From Chelativorans sp. YIM 93263 (GTDB lineage: Bacteria > Pseudomonadota > Alphaproteobacteria > Rhizobiales > Rhizobiaceae): a DNA stretch of 64,000 nt. Shown here in pieces: positions 63,522 to 64,000 of the stretch (position 1 is its first letter; every line of letters begins with the position of its first letter). The notes under the pieces were generated by a model. That model worked only from the letters and a program-made list of their open reading frames with translations, was not told the origin of the DNA and searched no databases. Location: contig NZ_JAKCWP010000009.1 in assembly GCF_028767125.1 (NCBI RefSeq), positions 121,040 to 185,039 on the forward strand, in the 5' to 3' direction. Both the position numbers and the translations under genes were made by a program.

Positions 63522-64000
63522 TTGGCTGTCGTCTTTCACTTGGTCATGTAGCTCTGATCCGAACAGGATTACCGGATCTGTGTAGCCGAATTCCTGAACT
63601 CTTGAAATGCATTCAATCTGAATGGCCGCATTCTGAGAGAGTGACCGGGAGACATATGCGCAATAGAACCTTGTGGCCGTGCGCAAGGATGGGGTGCTAG
63701 CGACCTCGTTACGGCCTCGGGTAACGATCGAGCACCGCACCAAATCATCTGACCCGATCAAAACCGCGACCACCGTGGGCGGTGCCCAGTCAAATCCAGA
63801 CCAAATTGATCAGTACCCGTTTGCATCAACGGACGGCAGCCAACGGGAACTCGACTTAGTTCCTTGAACGGTAAACATGGGGCGTAGAGCTGAAACCGCT
63901 GGCTTTAGATGCATGACCGCTTCCGCTGGGCATCCGACCAAAAGCTGCCTGTCAACTCTCCACCCCAAACGAGCCGGTGCGTTGAGCGAAACGCATAAGA
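63522..64000. other. region upstream of ilvD, no gene recognised
   Basis: About 480 bases to the window edge. Open frames at 63497-63700 and 63673-63867 on the plus strand lack ribosome sites and motifs. No leader peptide rich in Ile, Val or Leu was seen, so there is no evidence of attenuation of ilvD. Confidence 0.45.

Noticed and set aside
1..64000. tRNA, rRNA or riboswitch genes
   Set aside because: No stretch with a T-loop GGTTCGAATCC-like motif plus acceptor pairing, and no rRNA-like or known riboswitch core, was seen by eye; a covariance-model scan would be decisive.

Overview
The window looks like chromosome of a GC-rich alphaproteobacterium, most likely Rhizobiales/Phyllobacteriaceae (Mesorhizobium, Chelativorans or Nitratireductor-like). 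The basis is gene content (DUF983, DadA-type oxidases, NocR-like LysR regulator, PrtD/PrtE-type secretion, polar amino-acid ABC systems), codon use, and an alphaproteobacterial-type SOS box (GTTC-N7-GTTC). This assignment is inference from content; no rRNA or tRNA gene was seen.

Layout. 1-7.4 kb: mixed housekeeping and stress genes (alpha/beta hydrolase, NTF2-like protein, PfpI/DJ-1 protein, GH25 lipoprotein, an AAC(3)-I-like acetyltransferase, SRPBCC protein, MscS channel, DUF983) with two gene remnants (aldo/keto reductase, NAD(P)-binding protein). 7.4-8.9 kb: AT-richer small hypothetical genes. 8.9-15.3 kb: a Tn7-like core tnsA-tnsB-tnsC-tniQ on the minus strand. tniQ carries a frameshift and tnsA probably does too, so the element is probably immobile. 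15.3-24.9 kb: accessory cargo. It holds a methionyl-tRNA synthetase remnant, a coiled-coil/membrane gene split by an in-frame TAG, a DUF6634-like gene, a soluble FtsH-like AAA+/M41 protease downstream of a TnsA-like nuclease, a PIN-domain protein, a Phd-like antitoxin and a C5 cytosine methyltransferase. The nuclease-protease pair sits behind a promoter whose -10 region is covered by a LexA-type box. This is the best candidate in the window for an undescribed system.

24.9-40.6 kb: a secretion locus. A two-component pair is divergent from a 2347-residue RTX protein with an animal-type haem peroxidase domain. A type I secretion ABC exporter, a second RTX protein with an N-terminal membrane segment, and the membrane fusion protein follow; an orphan LuxR-type regulator with a degenerate receiver closes the locus. 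Two adjacent palindromes lie in the divergent promoter region.

40.9-50.4 kb: a nine-gene catabolic operon (MarR regulator, SDR, FAD amine oxidase, Opp/Dpp-type ABC transporter, second FAD amine oxidase). 50.8-58.8 kb: a minus-strand operon with a polar amino-acid ABC transporter and two aspartase/fumarase-superfamily lyases, controlled by a divergent NocR/OccR-like LysR protein. Together these suggest uptake and cleavage of N-substituted amino acids (opine or aminopolycarboxylate type). 58.9-64 kb: an AlbA_2 protein, a frameshifted DUF4238 gene, and ilvD.
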